Source: Rhizobium metallidurans | Lineage (GTDB): Bacteria; Pseudomonadota; Alphaproteobacteria; Rhizobiales; Rhizobiaceae | Reading direction: 5' to 3' | DNA: 64,000 nt | Assembly (NCBI RefSeq): GCF_014196505.1 | Contig: NZ_JACIDW010000001.1 | Location: forward strand, 496,001 to 560,000 | In this document: positions 41,276 to 50,283 of the stretch, piece after piece | How the letters are laid out: the number at the start of each line of letters is the position of its first letter | How positions within the stretch are numbered: position 1 is the first letter of the stretch | Notes under the pieces: generated by a model | Seen by the model: the letters and a program-made list of their open reading frames with translations, nothing else | Databases searched by the model: none | Told to the model about the DNA's origin: nothing | Made by a program: the position numbers and the translations under genes

Positions 41276-41297
41276 TCACAAACACATCGGATAAATC

Positions 41298-42179
41298 ATG
41301 AACTTCGATATCGGAAACGGCATCGACGCTGCCGTCAATTATGTGCTCGACAACTTCTCACCCGTGCTTGATTTCATCGCCGCCGCGATTGGCTTCGTGA
41401 CCTCGGGCATCCAGGACGGCCTGCTGGCTATCCCCATGCCTGTTGGCATCGCGATCTTCGTGGCCCTCTCGCTTTGGCGCGTCGGTATCGGTTTTGCGGT
41501 CTTCACCGCGCTCGGGCTGCTGCTCGTCAACCACATCGAGCTCTGGGGCCCGATGATGGAAACGCTGTCGCTGGTTATCGCCTCGACGCTGATCGCCATG
41601 CTTGTCGGCCTGCCGCTCGGCATTGCCATGGCCCGCAACGATTCCGTCGCCGCCTTCGTGCGCCCGGTGCTTGACCTGATGCAGACCATGCCTGCTTTCG
41701 TCTACCTGATCCCGGCTGCGATGTTCTTCGGCCTCGGCGCCGTGCCGGGCGCGATCGCCACAGTCATCTTCTCGATGCCACCGGTTGTTCGTCTGACCAA
41801 TCTCGGCATCCGCCAGGTGGACGGCGAGTTCATCGAGGCGGGCAATGCCTTCGGCTGCACGGCGACGCAGCTTCTGTTCAAGGTGCAGCTTCCAAACGCG
41901 CTGCCCTCGATCATGGCGGGCATCAACCAGACGATCATGCTGTCGCTATCGATGGTCGTGATCGCCTCGATGATCGGTGCCGGCGGCATCGGCAACACGG
42001 TCTTGACGGGCATCCAGCGCCTTGACGTCGGCAGCGGCTTCGAGGGCGGCATCGCCGTCGTCATCCTCGCCGTCATTCTCGACCGCATCACCCAGAGCCT
42101 GGGCAAGCCCCGCGCCGCATTCTGGCAGGGCTTCTTCCGCAAAAGCGAAAGCGAAGCGCTGAAGCCGGCGGCCGCCTAA
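41298..42179 (+). CDS. proW: Glycine betaine/proline ABC transporter permease
   Basis: 293 residues. The first 80 hold a leading hydrophobic region (VLDFIAAAIGFVTSG; GIAIFVALSLWRVGIGFAV), then the transport core with MAMRN-like turn LGIAMARNDSVAAFV and MQTMPAFVYLIPAAMFFGLG. The EAA loop reads EAGNAFGCTATQLLFKVQLP. This order is that of ProW/OpuAB permeases. It follows proV by 22 bases and is followed by a strong GC palindrome and then the binding-protein gene. Confidence 0.88.
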   Translation: MNFDIGNGIDAAVNYVLDNFSPVLDFIAAAIGFVTSGIQDGLLAIPMPVGIAIFVALSLWRVGIGFAVFTALGLLLVNHIELWGPMMETLSLVIASTLIAMLVGLPLGIAMARNDSVAAFVRPVLDLMQTMPAFVYLIPAAMFFGLGAVPGAIATVIFSMPPVVRLTNLGIRQVDGEFIEAGNAFGCTATQLLFKVQLPNALPSIMAGINQTIMLSLSMVVIASMIGAGGIGNTVLTGIQRLDVGSGFEGGIAVVILAVILDRITQSLGKPRAAFWQGFFRKSESEALKPAAA

Positions 42180-42196
42180 TCTCGAGCAACTCATCA

Positions 42197-42216
42197 TGGC
42201 GGGCCGCGGCCCGCCA
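42197..42216 (+). terminator. 20-base perfect GC palindrome between proW and proX
   Basis: TGGCGGGCC-GC-GGCCCGCCA is self-complementary and can form a very stable hairpin 17 bases after the proW stop and 27 bases before the proX ATG. No T-tract follows. The position between permease and binding-protein genes suggests it stabilises the proX message, raising binding-protein yield, or attenuates transcription. Confidence 0.55.
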
Positions 42217-42243
42217 GATGCGAACCTTCACAAAGGAGCACTC

Positions 42244-43116
42244 ATGTTCAAAACACTCGCAACCCTCGGCCTTGCCGCCGCTCTCTTGGGCGGCGCGGTC
42301 ACTTCGACCATGGCGCAGGACGCCAAGCCGGTGAAGATCGGCTGGGCCGCCTGGTCCGACGCCGAATTCGTCACGAAGCTTGCCGCCAAGCTGATCGAGA
42401 CGAAGCTGAACCAGAAGGTCGAGCTCGTGCAGGCCGACATCGCGCCGCTCTACCAGGGTGTCGCGCGCGGCGACCTCGACACGATGATGATGGCATGGCT
42501 GCCGCAGACACATGCCGACTACTACGCCAAGGTCAAGGACAAGGTCGATATGCTCGGCACGGTCTATGACGGCGCCAAGCTCGGCTGGGTGGTTCCCGAT
42601 TACATTCCCGCCGACCAGATCGGCTCGATCGAGGACCTGAAGAAGGAAGACGTGCGGAAGAAGCTGTCCGGCACCATCCAGGGGATCGATCCGGGAGCCG
42701 GTCTCACGCGACTGTCGGAAAAGGCACTGAAGGATTACGGGCTCGACGGCTACAAGCTCCAGGTCTCAAGCGAGGCCGGCATGCTGACGAGCGTCGACCG
42801 CGCGACGCGCGGGGAGAAGTGGTTCGTGGCCACCGCATGGAGCCCGCACTGGATGTTCGGCAAGAACAAGCTGCGCTATCTCGATGACCCGAAGAAATCG
42901 CTCGGCGAAGCCGAACAGGTCAACGTTCTGGCCCGCAAGGACTTCAAGTCGGACAATCCCAAGGTCGCGGCCTTCCTGTCGCGCATGAAACTGCCGATCC
43001 CCGATCTCGAAGCGGCGATGTTTGACGCGCAGGAAACGTCCTACGACAAGGCGGTGGATAAATATATCCAGGATCATCCCGACCAGGTGAAGAGCTGGCT
43101 CGGCGAGGAAGGCTGA
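42244..43116 (+). CDS. proX: Glycine betaine-type ABC transporter substrate-binding protein
   Basis: 290 residues. AAAGGAG lies 5 bases before ATG 42244, which decides against an in-frame start at 42196. Signal peptide ends near TMAQ|DAK. The OpuAC/ProX family is shown by KIGWAAWSDAEFVTKL, YQGVARGDLDTMMMAWLPQT, GTIQGIDPGAGLTRLSEKAL and ATAWSPHWMF. The Trp residues in WAAW, AWLP and PHW are the kind that build the aromatic cage for quaternary ammonium groups, so glycine betaine or a relative such as choline or proline betaine is the likely ligand. Confidence 0.88.
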   Translation: MFKTLATLGLAAALLGGAVTSTMAQDAKPVKIGWAAWSDAEFVTKLAAKLIETKLNQKVELVQADIAPLYQGVARGDLDTMMMAWLPQTHADYYAKVKDKVDMLGTVYDGAKLGWVVPDYIPADQIGSIEDLKKEDVRKKLSGTIQGIDPGAGLTRLSEKALKDYGLDGYKLQVSSEAGMLTSVDRATRGEKWFVATAWSPHWMFGKNKLRYLDDPKKSLGEAEQVNVLARKDFKSDNPKVAAFLSRMKLPIPDLEAAMFDAQETSYDKAVDKYIQDHPDQVKSWLGEEG

Positions 43117-43181
43117 TTGCGCTATCGCGCCTCGCCCCAGGATTGGCGAGGCGCGGCCCTTCGACCGAACAGGAGCGATGC

Positions 43182-43466
43182 ATGTCTATCGACCGCCTGC
43201 AACCGACCGACGCCGAAGACGACACCATGGGTGGACGCATGTCGCTCGCCCGCGACGCCGTGAAGATTTCCATCGAGGCCGCCGCGAGAAGCCTCTGCGT
43301 GGCGCCGGACATCTGGGCATCGTGGGAAAACGACCGCGCGGCCCCCTCCGCCGGCGACCTGGAAACGATCGCCGAGACACTGGAGGTCAGCCTCGCATGG
43401 CTGTTGCGTGGCCACGGAGCGGGACCGATCTGGCCGGTGGCGAACGACAACGCTCACAGGGGCTGA
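43182..43466 (+). CDS. Small XRE-type helix-turn-helix protein
   Basis: 94 residues. AGGAG lies 6 bases before the ATG. Residues about 20-75 form an XRE-like HTH: MSLARDAVKISIEAAARSL, then VAPDIWASWENDRAAPSAGD and LETIAETLEVSLAWLLRGHG, close to the usual Q-W-E-x-G pattern. It follows proX by 65 bases on the same strand. It could be a regulator of the surrounding transport and dipeptidase genes; targets are unknown. Confidence 0.7.
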   Translation: MSIDRLQPTDAEDDTMGGRMSLARDAVKISIEAAARSLCVAPDIWASWENDRAAPSAGDLETIAETLEVSLAWLLRGHGAGPIWPVANDNAHRG

Positions 43467-43522
43467 ACAGCAGCCCTCTATCCGGTTGACCGATCACCGT
43501 ACACAAGAGAAAGGATACGACA

Positions 43523-43867
43523 ATGGATACGAAAGCGATCACCGCCGAACTGGCACAGCATGTCCCTGCGACCTCAACCCTGGAGAACGCAATCGACGAC
43601 ATCGGGCCCGCCGATCTCGAGGACATGCATACGTTCTACTCCGACATGGGATGGCTGATTGCCGAAAGGTTCTCGACGCTCGAGGACAAGCAGCGGGTGT
43701 TCGAGCTGATCGAGCTCGGCATGCGCAACGGCGATCGAAGACTGAAGGATGCCGTCTCCACCGGGCTGATCGAGGCGATGATCTCGCGCACGGGCGCCCA
43801 GCCGGCAAGATGGCGGCAGATATCGGCCGAACTCGGCCCGCTCTCGGCTGCCTACGTCAGGCAATAG
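43523..43867 (+). CDS. Small cytoplasmic protein of unknown function
   Basis: 114 residues, AAAGGA upstream of the ATG. It looks all-helical and acidic: AITAELAQHVPATSTLENAI, DLEDMHTFYSDMGWLIAERF, DKQRVFELIELGMRNGDRRL and AVSTGLIEAMISRTG. The helix pattern resembles small DUF7674-like proteins, but I cannot assign a family with confidence. It lies between the HTH gene and the dipeptidase gene on the same strand. Confidence 0.6.
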   Translation: MDTKAITAELAQHVPATSTLENAIDDIGPADLEDMHTFYSDMGWLIAERFSTLEDKQRVFELIELGMRNGDRRLKDAVSTGLIEAMISRTGAQPARWRQISAELGPLSAAYVRQ

Positions 43868-43995
43868 GCCACATGCGGCGATAGGCCGGACCGGCGACCG
43901 GCTTTCAACACGCGGCTCGCCGTTTGCGTTTGCGCGGGAGGACCGACCTGGCATACGAAGAGGCGCAAGCAAACCCACGCAGGACTGTCCCGACC

Positions 43996-45033
43996 ATGTC
44001 GAATGCCCTCATGCCCGTTTTCGACGGCCACAACGACGTGCTGCTCCGGCTCCACCATTCGGGCATCGCCCAGCCGGCGACGGCGTTTATCGAGGGAGAG
44101 GCGGCGGGACACATCGATCTTCCGAGGGCGCGGGCCGGCGGCCTGGCGGGTGGGCTTTGCGCGATCTACGTCCCCTCGCCCGGCATGGCGAAGGACGCCA
44201 ATAATGATTTCCTGACCCCGGCGCAGCCGGACTCGCTGAACCGCACCCTGGCAATGGCGCGCATTCTCTTTGACATCGAGGCCCGGAGCGCCGGTGGGCT
44301 GAAAGTCTGCCGCACGGCGGCCGATATCCGCCGGTCGATCGAAACGGGCGTCTTCGCTGCCGTGATGCATATCGAGGGCGCGGAGGCGATTACCGCCGAT
44401 CTCGATGCGCTCTATGTGCTGCATCAGAGCGGACTGCGCACGCTGGGGCCCGTGTGGAGCCGGCCGAACATCTTCGCCTATGGCGTTCCATTCCGCTTTC
44501 CGTCGTCACCCGATATCGGCCCCGGGCTGAGCGACGCCGGCAAGGATCTGATCCGCGCCTGCAACGAGCTGAAGATCATGGTCGACCTCTCGCATATGAA
44601 CGAACAGGGCTTCTGGGACATCGCCAGGCTCTCGAACGCGCCGCTGGTCGCCTCGCATTCCAATGTTCACCAGTTGAGCCCGCACAGCCGCAACCTCACC
44701 GACCGGCAGCTCGACGCCATCCGCGACACGGGCGGGCTTGTCGGCATCAATTTCGGCGTGCTCTTCCTGCGCGACGACGGCACCCGAAACCCGGACACAG
44801 GTCTCGACCTGCTGGTACGCCACGCCGCCTATATCGCCGATCGCATCGGCATCGACCATGTCGCCCTGGGCTCGGACTTCGATGGAACGACGATACCGGC
44901 AGCAATGAAGGATGCGACCGGCCTGCCGCTTTTGATCGACGCGTTTCGCGCCGGCGGCTTCGACGAGGAAGCGCTGATCAAGATCAGCCACGCCAACTGG
45001 ATCAGCGTGCTCGAGCGCAGCTGGGGCGGCTAG
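43996..45033 (+). CDS. Membrane-dipeptidase-type (M19) dipeptidase
   Basis: 345 residues. M19 enzymes are two-zinc hydrolases that cut dipeptides. Ligands are visible as DGHNDV (His12, Asp14), HIEGAEAI (Glu127), SHSNVH (His221) and a later GSDFDG with the conserved Asp. VDLSHMNEQGFWDIA precedes the His region as in the family. No signal peptide or lipid anchor is seen, so it is probably cytoplasmic, like bacterial homologues linked to small peptides or betaine-type substrates. ATG 43996 starts the conserved domain; the frame extends upstream without a better start. Confidence 0.88.
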   Translation: MSNALMPVFDGHNDVLLRLHHSGIAQPATAFIEGEAAGHIDLPRARAGGLAGGLCAIYVPSPGMAKDANNDFLTPAQPDSLNRTLAMARILFDIEARSAGGLKVCRTAADIRRSIETGVFAAVMHIEGAEAITADLDALYVLHQSGLRTLGPVWSRPNIFAYGVPFRFPSSPDIGPGLSDAGKDLIRACNELKIMVDLSHMNEQGFWDIARLSNAPLVASHSNVHQLSPHSRNLTDRQLDAIRDTGGLVGINFGVLFLRDDGTRNPDTGLDLLVRHAAYIADRIGIDHVALGSDFDGTTIPAAMKDATGLPLLIDAFRAGGFDEEALIKISHANWISVLERSWGG

Positions 45034-45056
45034 TCTAGGCCAACGCGAGCCGCGGA

Positions 45057-45242
45057 CTATTTGGAGACGTGCTCCGGCTTGCCCTTGGTCTTCGTGGACG
45101 CGAATTCCTCGAGCTGCTTTTCCGTCATTGAGTCCACCATCTCGCGCGATGCACCCTTGAGCTTGCTTTTCGGCGTTTCACCGCGCTTGGCCGACAAGGC
45201 CGCGCCGGCTGCCTTCTGTTGCGCTTTCGATTTTGCGGGCAT
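45057..45242 (-). CDS. DUF3008 small protein
   Basis: 61 residues, starting PAKSKAQQKAAGAALSAKRG after the Met, the hallmark of DUF3008. It is strongly basic and rich in Lys/Ala, with a helix MVDSMTEKQLEEFAST near the end. ATG 45242 is chosen because GGAGG lies 8 bases upstream; an ATG two codons earlier would be only 2 bases from it. The function is unknown. An EcfG-type promoter directly upstream suggests control by the general stress response. Confidence 0.85.
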   Translation of the reverse strand: MPAKSKAQQKAAGAALSAKRGETPKSKLKGASREMVDSMTEKQLEEFASTKTKGKPEHVSK

Positions 45243-45266
45243 GGTCATGTCCTCCGTTTCTTCTTG

Positions 45267-45291
45267 AACCCGCCGCAACCACGAAGGTTCC
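45267..45291 (-). promoter_or_regulatory. EcfG/RpoE2-type general-stress promoter
   Basis: The minus strand reads GGAAC (45291-45287), 18 bases, then TT (45268-45267), matching the rhizobial RpoE2 consensus GGAAC-N18/19-TT. The DUF3008 ATG follows 24 bases later with GGAGG in between, so the leader would be very short. Use by an EcfG sigma factor is inferred. Confidence 0.6.
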
Positions 45292-45418
45292 TAGACCATG
45301 CGCGCGATCCGCCCGATAACAACAAGGGAGTTTCTCGACGTCCCGTCCTTTCCTTTTCAAAAGAGAGTTTTATTTAACGCTCTGTGACTAAAAGATTTTT
45401 CAACGGAGTGGGACCCAA

Positions 45419-45586
45419 ATGGCAGCATCTGTTCTTATCGGAATACTCATAACCTTCCTGGTGATCGTCCTTGTTCTGTACTTGGTTGCGCGTCTGCCGA
45501 TCGATGCCAGAGCAAAGCAGATAGTACAGATCATCGTGATCATCATCGGCATCATCTCGCTTTTGAAATATCTAGCGGTTTTCTAA
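45419..45586 (+). CDS. 55-residue Thivi_2564-type membrane protein
   Basis: A small ORF with two membrane segments: SVLIGILITFLVIVLVLYLV, then VQIIVIIIGIISLLKYLAVF. They are joined by ARLPIDARAKQ, a signature of the small Thivi_2564-type membrane proteins. CGGAG lies about 10 bases before the ATG. It stands just ahead of the LtrA gene on the same strand (30-base gap). Its function is unknown; it is likely an inner-membrane hairpin. Confidence 0.7.
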   Translation: MAASVLIGILITFLVIVLVLYLVARLPIDARAKQIVQIIVIIIGIISLLKYLAVF

Positions 45587-45616
45587 AAGCCTGGCTCGAT
45601 TGGCGGGGTAATCGCA

Positions 45617-46780
45617 TTGAGCCTGATCCGTGGCAAAAGCGCCAAGCAGACGAAGGCCAGCTTTCCGGAGCTGTTCTTCGATCTCGTTTTTGTATTTGCG
45701 CTGATCCAGCTGTCCTACACCCTGGTCGAGGACTTTACGTCGACGACACTTGCCGAGTCGATCCTGCTGATCCTGGCGATCTGGTGGCTTTGGGTCCACA
45801 CGACCTGGATCACCAACCTCCTGGATACAAACAAGGAGGCGGTGCGACTTCTGCTCTTCGCGCTGATGTTCGGCGGCATCCTGCTGGCGATCGCGCTACC
45901 CGAGGCTTTCAAGGATCAGGGCCTGGCATTCGCGGCGCTCTACTGCGCGATGCAAATCCTGCGCTCGGTCTTCATGCTCTACGCTTTCAGGGGCGTAAAC
46001 CGGGCCTCCTATCTCACCTTCGTACGCATCACCGTCTGGGTGATCGCATCCAGCGTCTTCTGGATCATCGGCGGTTTCGCGAGCATCGAGATGCGCGTCG
46101 CCTTTTGGGCCGTCGCGCTGCTGATCGAATATGTCTCGCCGCTGGCGCGCTACTGGGTTCCCGGAATGGGCAGGTCCCCGCGAGAAACACTCGACATCTC
46201 GGGCGAGCACATGGCCGAGCGCTGCGCGCTATTCGTCATTCTCTGTCTGGGCGAGGCCATCCTCACGACGGGCAGGACCGCCGCGGAGTACATGCAGTCG
46301 AGCCTGTCGGTGATGGTGTTCTGCAGCGCCTTCCTGACCACCGGCTTCATGTGGTGGATCTATTTTCATCACGGCCAGCAGAAGGCCGCCGACAAGGCGG
46401 AATCGACCACAGCTCCCGAAACCGTGGCTCATGGCCTCTTTACCTACGGACATCTGCCGATCGTCGCGGGCATCATCCTGACCGCCGTCGGCGAGGATTT
46501 CAGCCTGTCGCGTCCCGAAGAGCACAGCAGTCTGAAGACCGCACTGGCCATTCTCGGCGGGCCGGCCCTGTTTCTGATCGGAAATGCATGGCTGAAGTTC
46601 ACCGCCGCGCGCACATTGCCACTGTCTCACATCGCCGGCCTCGCCATTCTTCTCGCGACGATCGTTCTGCTGCCGTGGCAGCAGAACGTCACGATACAGA
46701 TGGTGAGCACGGTGACTTTGCTGCTGGTCGCGCTGTGGGAATATATCGCCTTGCGAAAGGCGAACGCCACCACCGCCTGA
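45617..46780 (+). CDS. Low-temperature-requirement A (LtrA) family membrane protein
   Basis: 387 residues beginning at TTG 45617 with a weak ribosome site (GGGG). The N-terminal signature SFPELFFDLVFVFALIQLSY and WWLWVHTTWITNLLD define the LtrA family. About ten hydrophobic segments are expected. Middle motifs include HMAERCALFVILCLGEAIL, with its conserved His and Glu. LtrA was first linked to growth at low temperature in Listeria; the molecular activity is not established. It may be co-transcribed with the 55-residue membrane protein. Confidence 0.87.
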   Translation: MSLIRGKSAKQTKASFPELFFDLVFVFALIQLSYTLVEDFTSTTLAESILLILAIWWLWVHTTWITNLLDTNKEAVRLLLFALMFGGILLAIALPEAFKDQGLAFAALYCAMQILRSVFMLYAFRGVNRASYLTFVRITVWVIASSVFWIIGGFASIEMRVAFWAVALLIEYVSPLARYWVPGMGRSPRETLDISGEHMAERCALFVILCLGEAILTTGRTAAEYMQSSLSVMVFCSAFLTTGFMWWIYFHHGQQKAADKAESTTAPETVAHGLFTYGHLPIVAGIILTAVGEDFSLSRPEEHSSLKTALAILGGPALFLIGNAWLKFTAARTLPLSHIAGLAILLATIVLLPWQQNVTIQMVSTVTLLLVALWEYIALRKANATTA

Positions 46781-46862
46781 TCTGATTGACTGACTGGCGA
46801 ACAAGCGAATGGTCGCACCCGGAGCGCCAGGACGACGATCCGGGTGAGACCGACCTTGAAGC

Positions 46863-47738
46863 TCAGCTGGCAGCGCCGATCTTGTCCTGCGTCTTGGTGT
46901 CGAAGTCGCTGGCGTCGTGACGCTCCCACAGCTGGCTGGATGGCTCGCCGGAGAGACGGTTGACCATGCGTCCGCGCTGGACAGGCTTGCGCTCGCCGAT
47001 CTGATCGGCCCAGCGCTGGATATTCTTGTAGTCCTGAACCTGCAGGAACTCGGCCGCTTCGTAGATCCAGCCCTTCACCAAGCCGCCATACCAGGGCCAG
47101 ACGGCCATGTCGGCGATGGTGTATTCGGAACCGCCGAGATACTCGCTCTCGGCAAGGCGGCGATCCAGTACGTCGAGCTGGCGCTTGGTTTCCATGGCGA
47201 AGCGGTTGATCGCGTATTCTATCTTGGTCGGCGCGTAGGCGTAGAAGTGGCCGAAGCCGCCGCCGAGATAGGGCGCGCTGCCCATCTGCCAGAACAGCCA
47301 GGAGAAGCATTCCGCACGTGCGGCAGGCTCGGTCGGCAGGAAGGCCTGAAACTTCTCGGCGAGATAGGTCAGGATCGAGCCGGACTCGAAGACGCGGATC
47401 GGCGCAGCGCCGCTGCGGTCGACCAGCGCCGGGATCTTGGAGTTCGGATTGGCCGCGACGAAGCCACTGCCGAACTGATCGCCATCGCCGATCCTGATCA
47501 GCCAGGCATCATATTCCGCGCCGGTGTGGCCGGCGGCGAGAAGCTCCTCGAGCATAATCGTCACCTTGACGCCATTCGGCGTACCCAGCGAATAGAGCTG
47601 CAGCGGATGGCGTCCGACAGGCAGTTCCTTTTCATGCGTCGCGCCGGCGATCGGCCGATTGATGTTGGCGAATTGCCCGCCGTTTTCCTTGTCCCAGGTC
47701 CAGATTCTGGGCGGCGTATACTCATTCGAATTGGCCAT
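46863..47738 (-). CDS. yghU: YghU-type glutathione transferase / disulfide-bond oxidoreductase
   Basis: 291 residues. The N-terminal extension YTPPRIWTWDKENGGQFANI and INRPIAGATHEKELPVG are hallmarks of YghU. The thioredoxin fold follows (HPLQLYSLGTPNGVKVTIML; NPNSKIPALVD; ESGSILTYLAEKF), then the all-helical GST domain (YTIADMAVWPWYG). Family members bind two glutathiones and reduce disulfides or peroxides in the cytoplasm. ATG 47738 is supported by GGAG 7 bases upstream; an earlier in-frame ATG at 47765 is less likely. Confidence 0.9.
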   Translation of the reverse strand: MANSNEYTPPRIWTWDKENGGQFANINRPIAGATHEKELPVGRHPLQLYSLGTPNGVKVTIMLEELLAAGHTGAEYDAWLIRIGDGDQFGSGFVAANPNSKIPALVDRSGAAPIRVFESGSILTYLAEKFQAFLPTEPAARAECFSWLFWQMGSAPYLGGGFGHFYAYAPTKIEYAINRFAMETKRQLDVLDRRLAESEYLGGSEYTIADMAVWPWYGGLVKGWIYEAAEFLQVQDYKNIQRWADQIGERKPVQRGRMVNRLSGEPSSQLWERHDASDFDTKTQDKIGAAS

Positions 47739-47813
47739 GCTTGTCTCCAGTGGTGTCGTCTTCATGCGATACGCAACCCGTCTCGATTGCGCAGAATTCG
47801 GATGGAATGCCGG

Positions 47814-48842
47814 TCAGGCCTTCCGCTGAAGCGAAATGTCGCCGGCAGCCGAGCCGGCGATATCCCGCCCGGCCTCCGCGATCATTTCGAACGATCGCAG
47901 GCGTGCGCGGTGATCATAGACATCGGACACGATCATCAGTTCGTCGGCGCCGGTCTCCTCGACGAGCCGCTCCAGGCCGGTTCGAACCGTCTCGGGTGAG
48001 CCGATGATGGATCGGGCGAGCATCTGCTGGGCCTGCGCCTTCTCCATCGGCGACCAATAGGTCTCGATGTCGTCGATCGGCGGCTGGCTCAGCCCGCGTG
48101 TGCCGCGAAACATGTTGGTGAAGGACATTTGCTGCGTCGTCGCAAGCCGGCGCGCCTCGGCATCTGTTTCGGCGGCGATCACGTTGACGCCGACCATGGC
48201 GTAGGGCCGAGACAGCTGCTCTGATGGCTTGAAGCGGGTCCGATAGATCTGCAACGCCTGAAGAAGCAACTCGGGCGCGAAATGGGAGGCGAAGGCGTAG
48301 GGAAGGCCGAGTTCGCCCGCGAGCATGGCGCCGAAGTTGCTGGAGCCGAGAATCCAGAGGGGCACTTCGGTGCCGGCTGCCGGAACCGCCTGTATGCGCT
48401 GGTTCGGACCGGCGGGCGCCAGAAACGCCTGCAGCTCGAGCACATCCTGCGGGAACTGGTCGGCGGACTCGGGCGAGCGGCGCAACGCGCGAAGCGTCAT
48501 CTGGTCCGTTCCCGGCGCCCGGCCGAGGCCAAGATCGATGCGATCGGGAAACAGCCGCGCCAGCGTGCCGAACTGTTCGGCGATGACATAGGGAGAATGG
48601 TTGGGCAACATGATGCCCCCGGCGCCGACGCGGATCGTCTTCGTGCCCGCCGCGAGATGGGCGAGCACGACCGATGTCGCCGCACTCGCGATCCCGATCA
48701 TGTTGTGGTGTTCGGCGACCCAGATGCGCTTGTAACCCCACTCCTCAGCATGCGCGGCGAGATCACGGGCGTTGTCGAGGGCACCACGGGCGTCCGTCTC
48801 CTCCGTCACGCGAACAAGTTCGAGGATGGAAAGAGCGGCCAT
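47814..48842 (-). CDS. LLM-class flavin-dependent oxidoreductase
   Basis: 342 residues from ATG 48842, with AAAGG 7 bases before it; the open frame extends upstream but the family starts here ([20 protein letters not shown]). It has the luciferase-like TIM barrel: [54 protein letters not shown], and later [20 protein letters not shown]. This is the YhbW-like subgroup with reduced FMN as cofactor; the substrate is unknown. It lies 75 bases upstream of yghU on the same strand, and the pair may form a redox/detoxification unit. Confidence 0.87.
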   Translation of the reverse strand: MAALSILELVRVTEETDARGALDNARDLAAHAEEWGYKRIWVAEHHNMIGIASAATSVVLAHLAAGTKTIRVGAGGIMLPNHSPYVIAEQFGTLARLFPDRIDLGLGRAPGTDQMTLRALRRSPESADQFPQDVLELQAFLAPAGPNQRIQAVPAAGTEVPLWILGSSNFGAMLAGELGLPYAFASHFAPELLLQALQIYRTRFKPSEQLSRPYAMVGVNVIAAETDAEARRLATTQQMSFTNMFRGTRGLSQPPIDDIETYWSPMEKAQAQQMLARSIIGSPETVRTGLERLVEETGADELMIVSDVYDHRARLRSFEMIAEAGRDIAGSAAGDISLQRKA

Positions 48843-49038
48843 GGCAATACCTTTGAGATCAACAAGCGGAGGCAACCGGCGAAGCGGTTGCCGTTGGATG
48901 AAAGGTATATGGAGTCCGCGACGCGCCCGAACAATGGTTGGGACGTCTGCTTTTTTGAGATCGGGCATCGCCCGGCCGCTATGCCTCGGCTAGACGGCCG
49001 ATTTTCTCTAGGCAGCAGCGCCGCGCGGCCACCCGCAA

Positions 49039-50157
49039 TCAGGATTGCGCCGAGGCCCGAACCGCATCGCCACCGATCACGCCGTTGAAGTTCGCCGCGC
49101 CTTCGGCTCTCACGCGCGGCAAGCTCGCCGGATATTCCCGCTGCACGAAATCGATGATCTTCTCGCGCATTTCGCAGCGCAGGTCGAAGGTCTTCGGCGC
49201 ATTGGACGCCGAGACGAGGATGCGGATTTCCATGACGTTCTCGCGGAAATCAGTGACCTGCACGGCAACGACCCGCTTGTCCCAGAGCTTGGAGGAAGCG
49301 GCTATGTCCTCGACCTTCTCGCGGATCGCCGAGACCGGCACCGAGTAATCGAGATAGATCATGACGGTTCCGATGAGCGCCGCGCTCTCCCGCGTCCAGT
49401 TCTGGAAGGGGTTCTCGATGAAATAGCTGAGCGGCAGGATCAGCCTTCGCCAATCCCAGAGCTTGACGACGACATAGGTCGAGGTGATCTCCTCCACATT
49501 GCCCCACTCGCCCTCGACGATCAGCGCGTCGTCGATGCGGATCGGCTGCGTGATGGCAAGCTGGATGCCGGCGAAGACGTTCTTCAGCACCGGCTGCAAG
49601 GCGAGGCCAAGCACGATACCGGCAACGCCCGCCGAGGCGAGCAGGCTCACTCCATATTGCTGCACGGCTGGAAAAGTCATCAGCCCTGCCGCAACCGTAA
49701 TGGCCACGATCATGAAAGCGGCAATGCGCTCGCCAATGCGCGACTGGGTGACATGCTTGCGAGCGAGCAGATTGTCTTCTGCGTCGAGCTTGAAGCGACG
49801 AAGATAGACGGTCATCCAGATATGCAGCGTTGTCTTGCTGATCCAGCCGACGACCGCGATGAAGCCCAAAAGCAGGATGTGGCGGATAACACCCGCCTGT
49901 GCCGCCGTCAGCGGCGCGATGGTCGCGCCAAGCGAAAGGGTCAAGGTAAGAATGCTCAGCCTCAGCGGCCGGCGACCGCGCGAGACCAGCGATCGCCAGA
50001 ACAGATCCCGCGTTTCGACCAATCGGCTCAGAAAACGGAAAGCGAGGCGATGGATTATCAAGCCCACGGCCAAGGCGGCGGCAAGCACACCGATGCTGAC
50101 CAGCCAAGCGGGCAACCAGTCGGTTGCTTGCTGAAAGTCGAGAATGAAGCGTTCCAT
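49039..50157 (-). CDS. MscS-family mechanosensitive channel
   Basis: 372 residues. There are four to five membrane segments; the last, GVSLLASAGVAGIVLGLALQ, is the pore-lining TM3 with the Ala/Gly packing of MscS. Then come PVLKNVFAGIQLAITQPIRI and DALIVEGEWGNVEEITSTYV, the start of the cytoplasmic beta domain. The C-terminal vestibule includes VMEIRILVSASNAPKTFDLR. It should release solutes on osmotic downshock, complementing the osmoprotectant uptake operon upstream in the window. The ATG lacks a strong ribosome site. Confidence 0.9.
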   Translation of the reverse strand: MERFILDFQQATDWLPAWLVSIGVLAAALAVGLIIHRLAFRFLSRLVETRDLFWRSLVSRGRRPLRLSILTLTLSLGATIAPLTAAQAGVIRHILLLGFIAVVGWISKTTLHIWMTVYLRRFKLDAEDNLLARKHVTQSRIGERIAAFMIVAITVAAGLMTFPAVQQYGVSLLASAGVAGIVLGLALQPVLKNVFAGIQLAITQPIRIDDALIVEGEWGNVEEITSTYVVVKLWDWRRLILPLSYFIENPFQNWTRESAALIGTVMIYLDYSVPVSAIREKVEDIAASSKLWDKRVVAVQVTDFRENVMEIRILVSASNAPKTFDLRCEMREKIIDFVQREYPASLPRVRAEGAANFNGVIGGDAVRASAQS

Positions 50158-50283
50158 ACGACATCAGCTAGGGTGCGGTGCAGCATGGGAAAGGTCGGAA
50201 TGACGAAAATCAGCCTTTCGTGATCGGTCGCGCCCGAGGGAAACACCGCGGTCAGACGGAAAAGCCCTAAACTTGCCGGGCGA

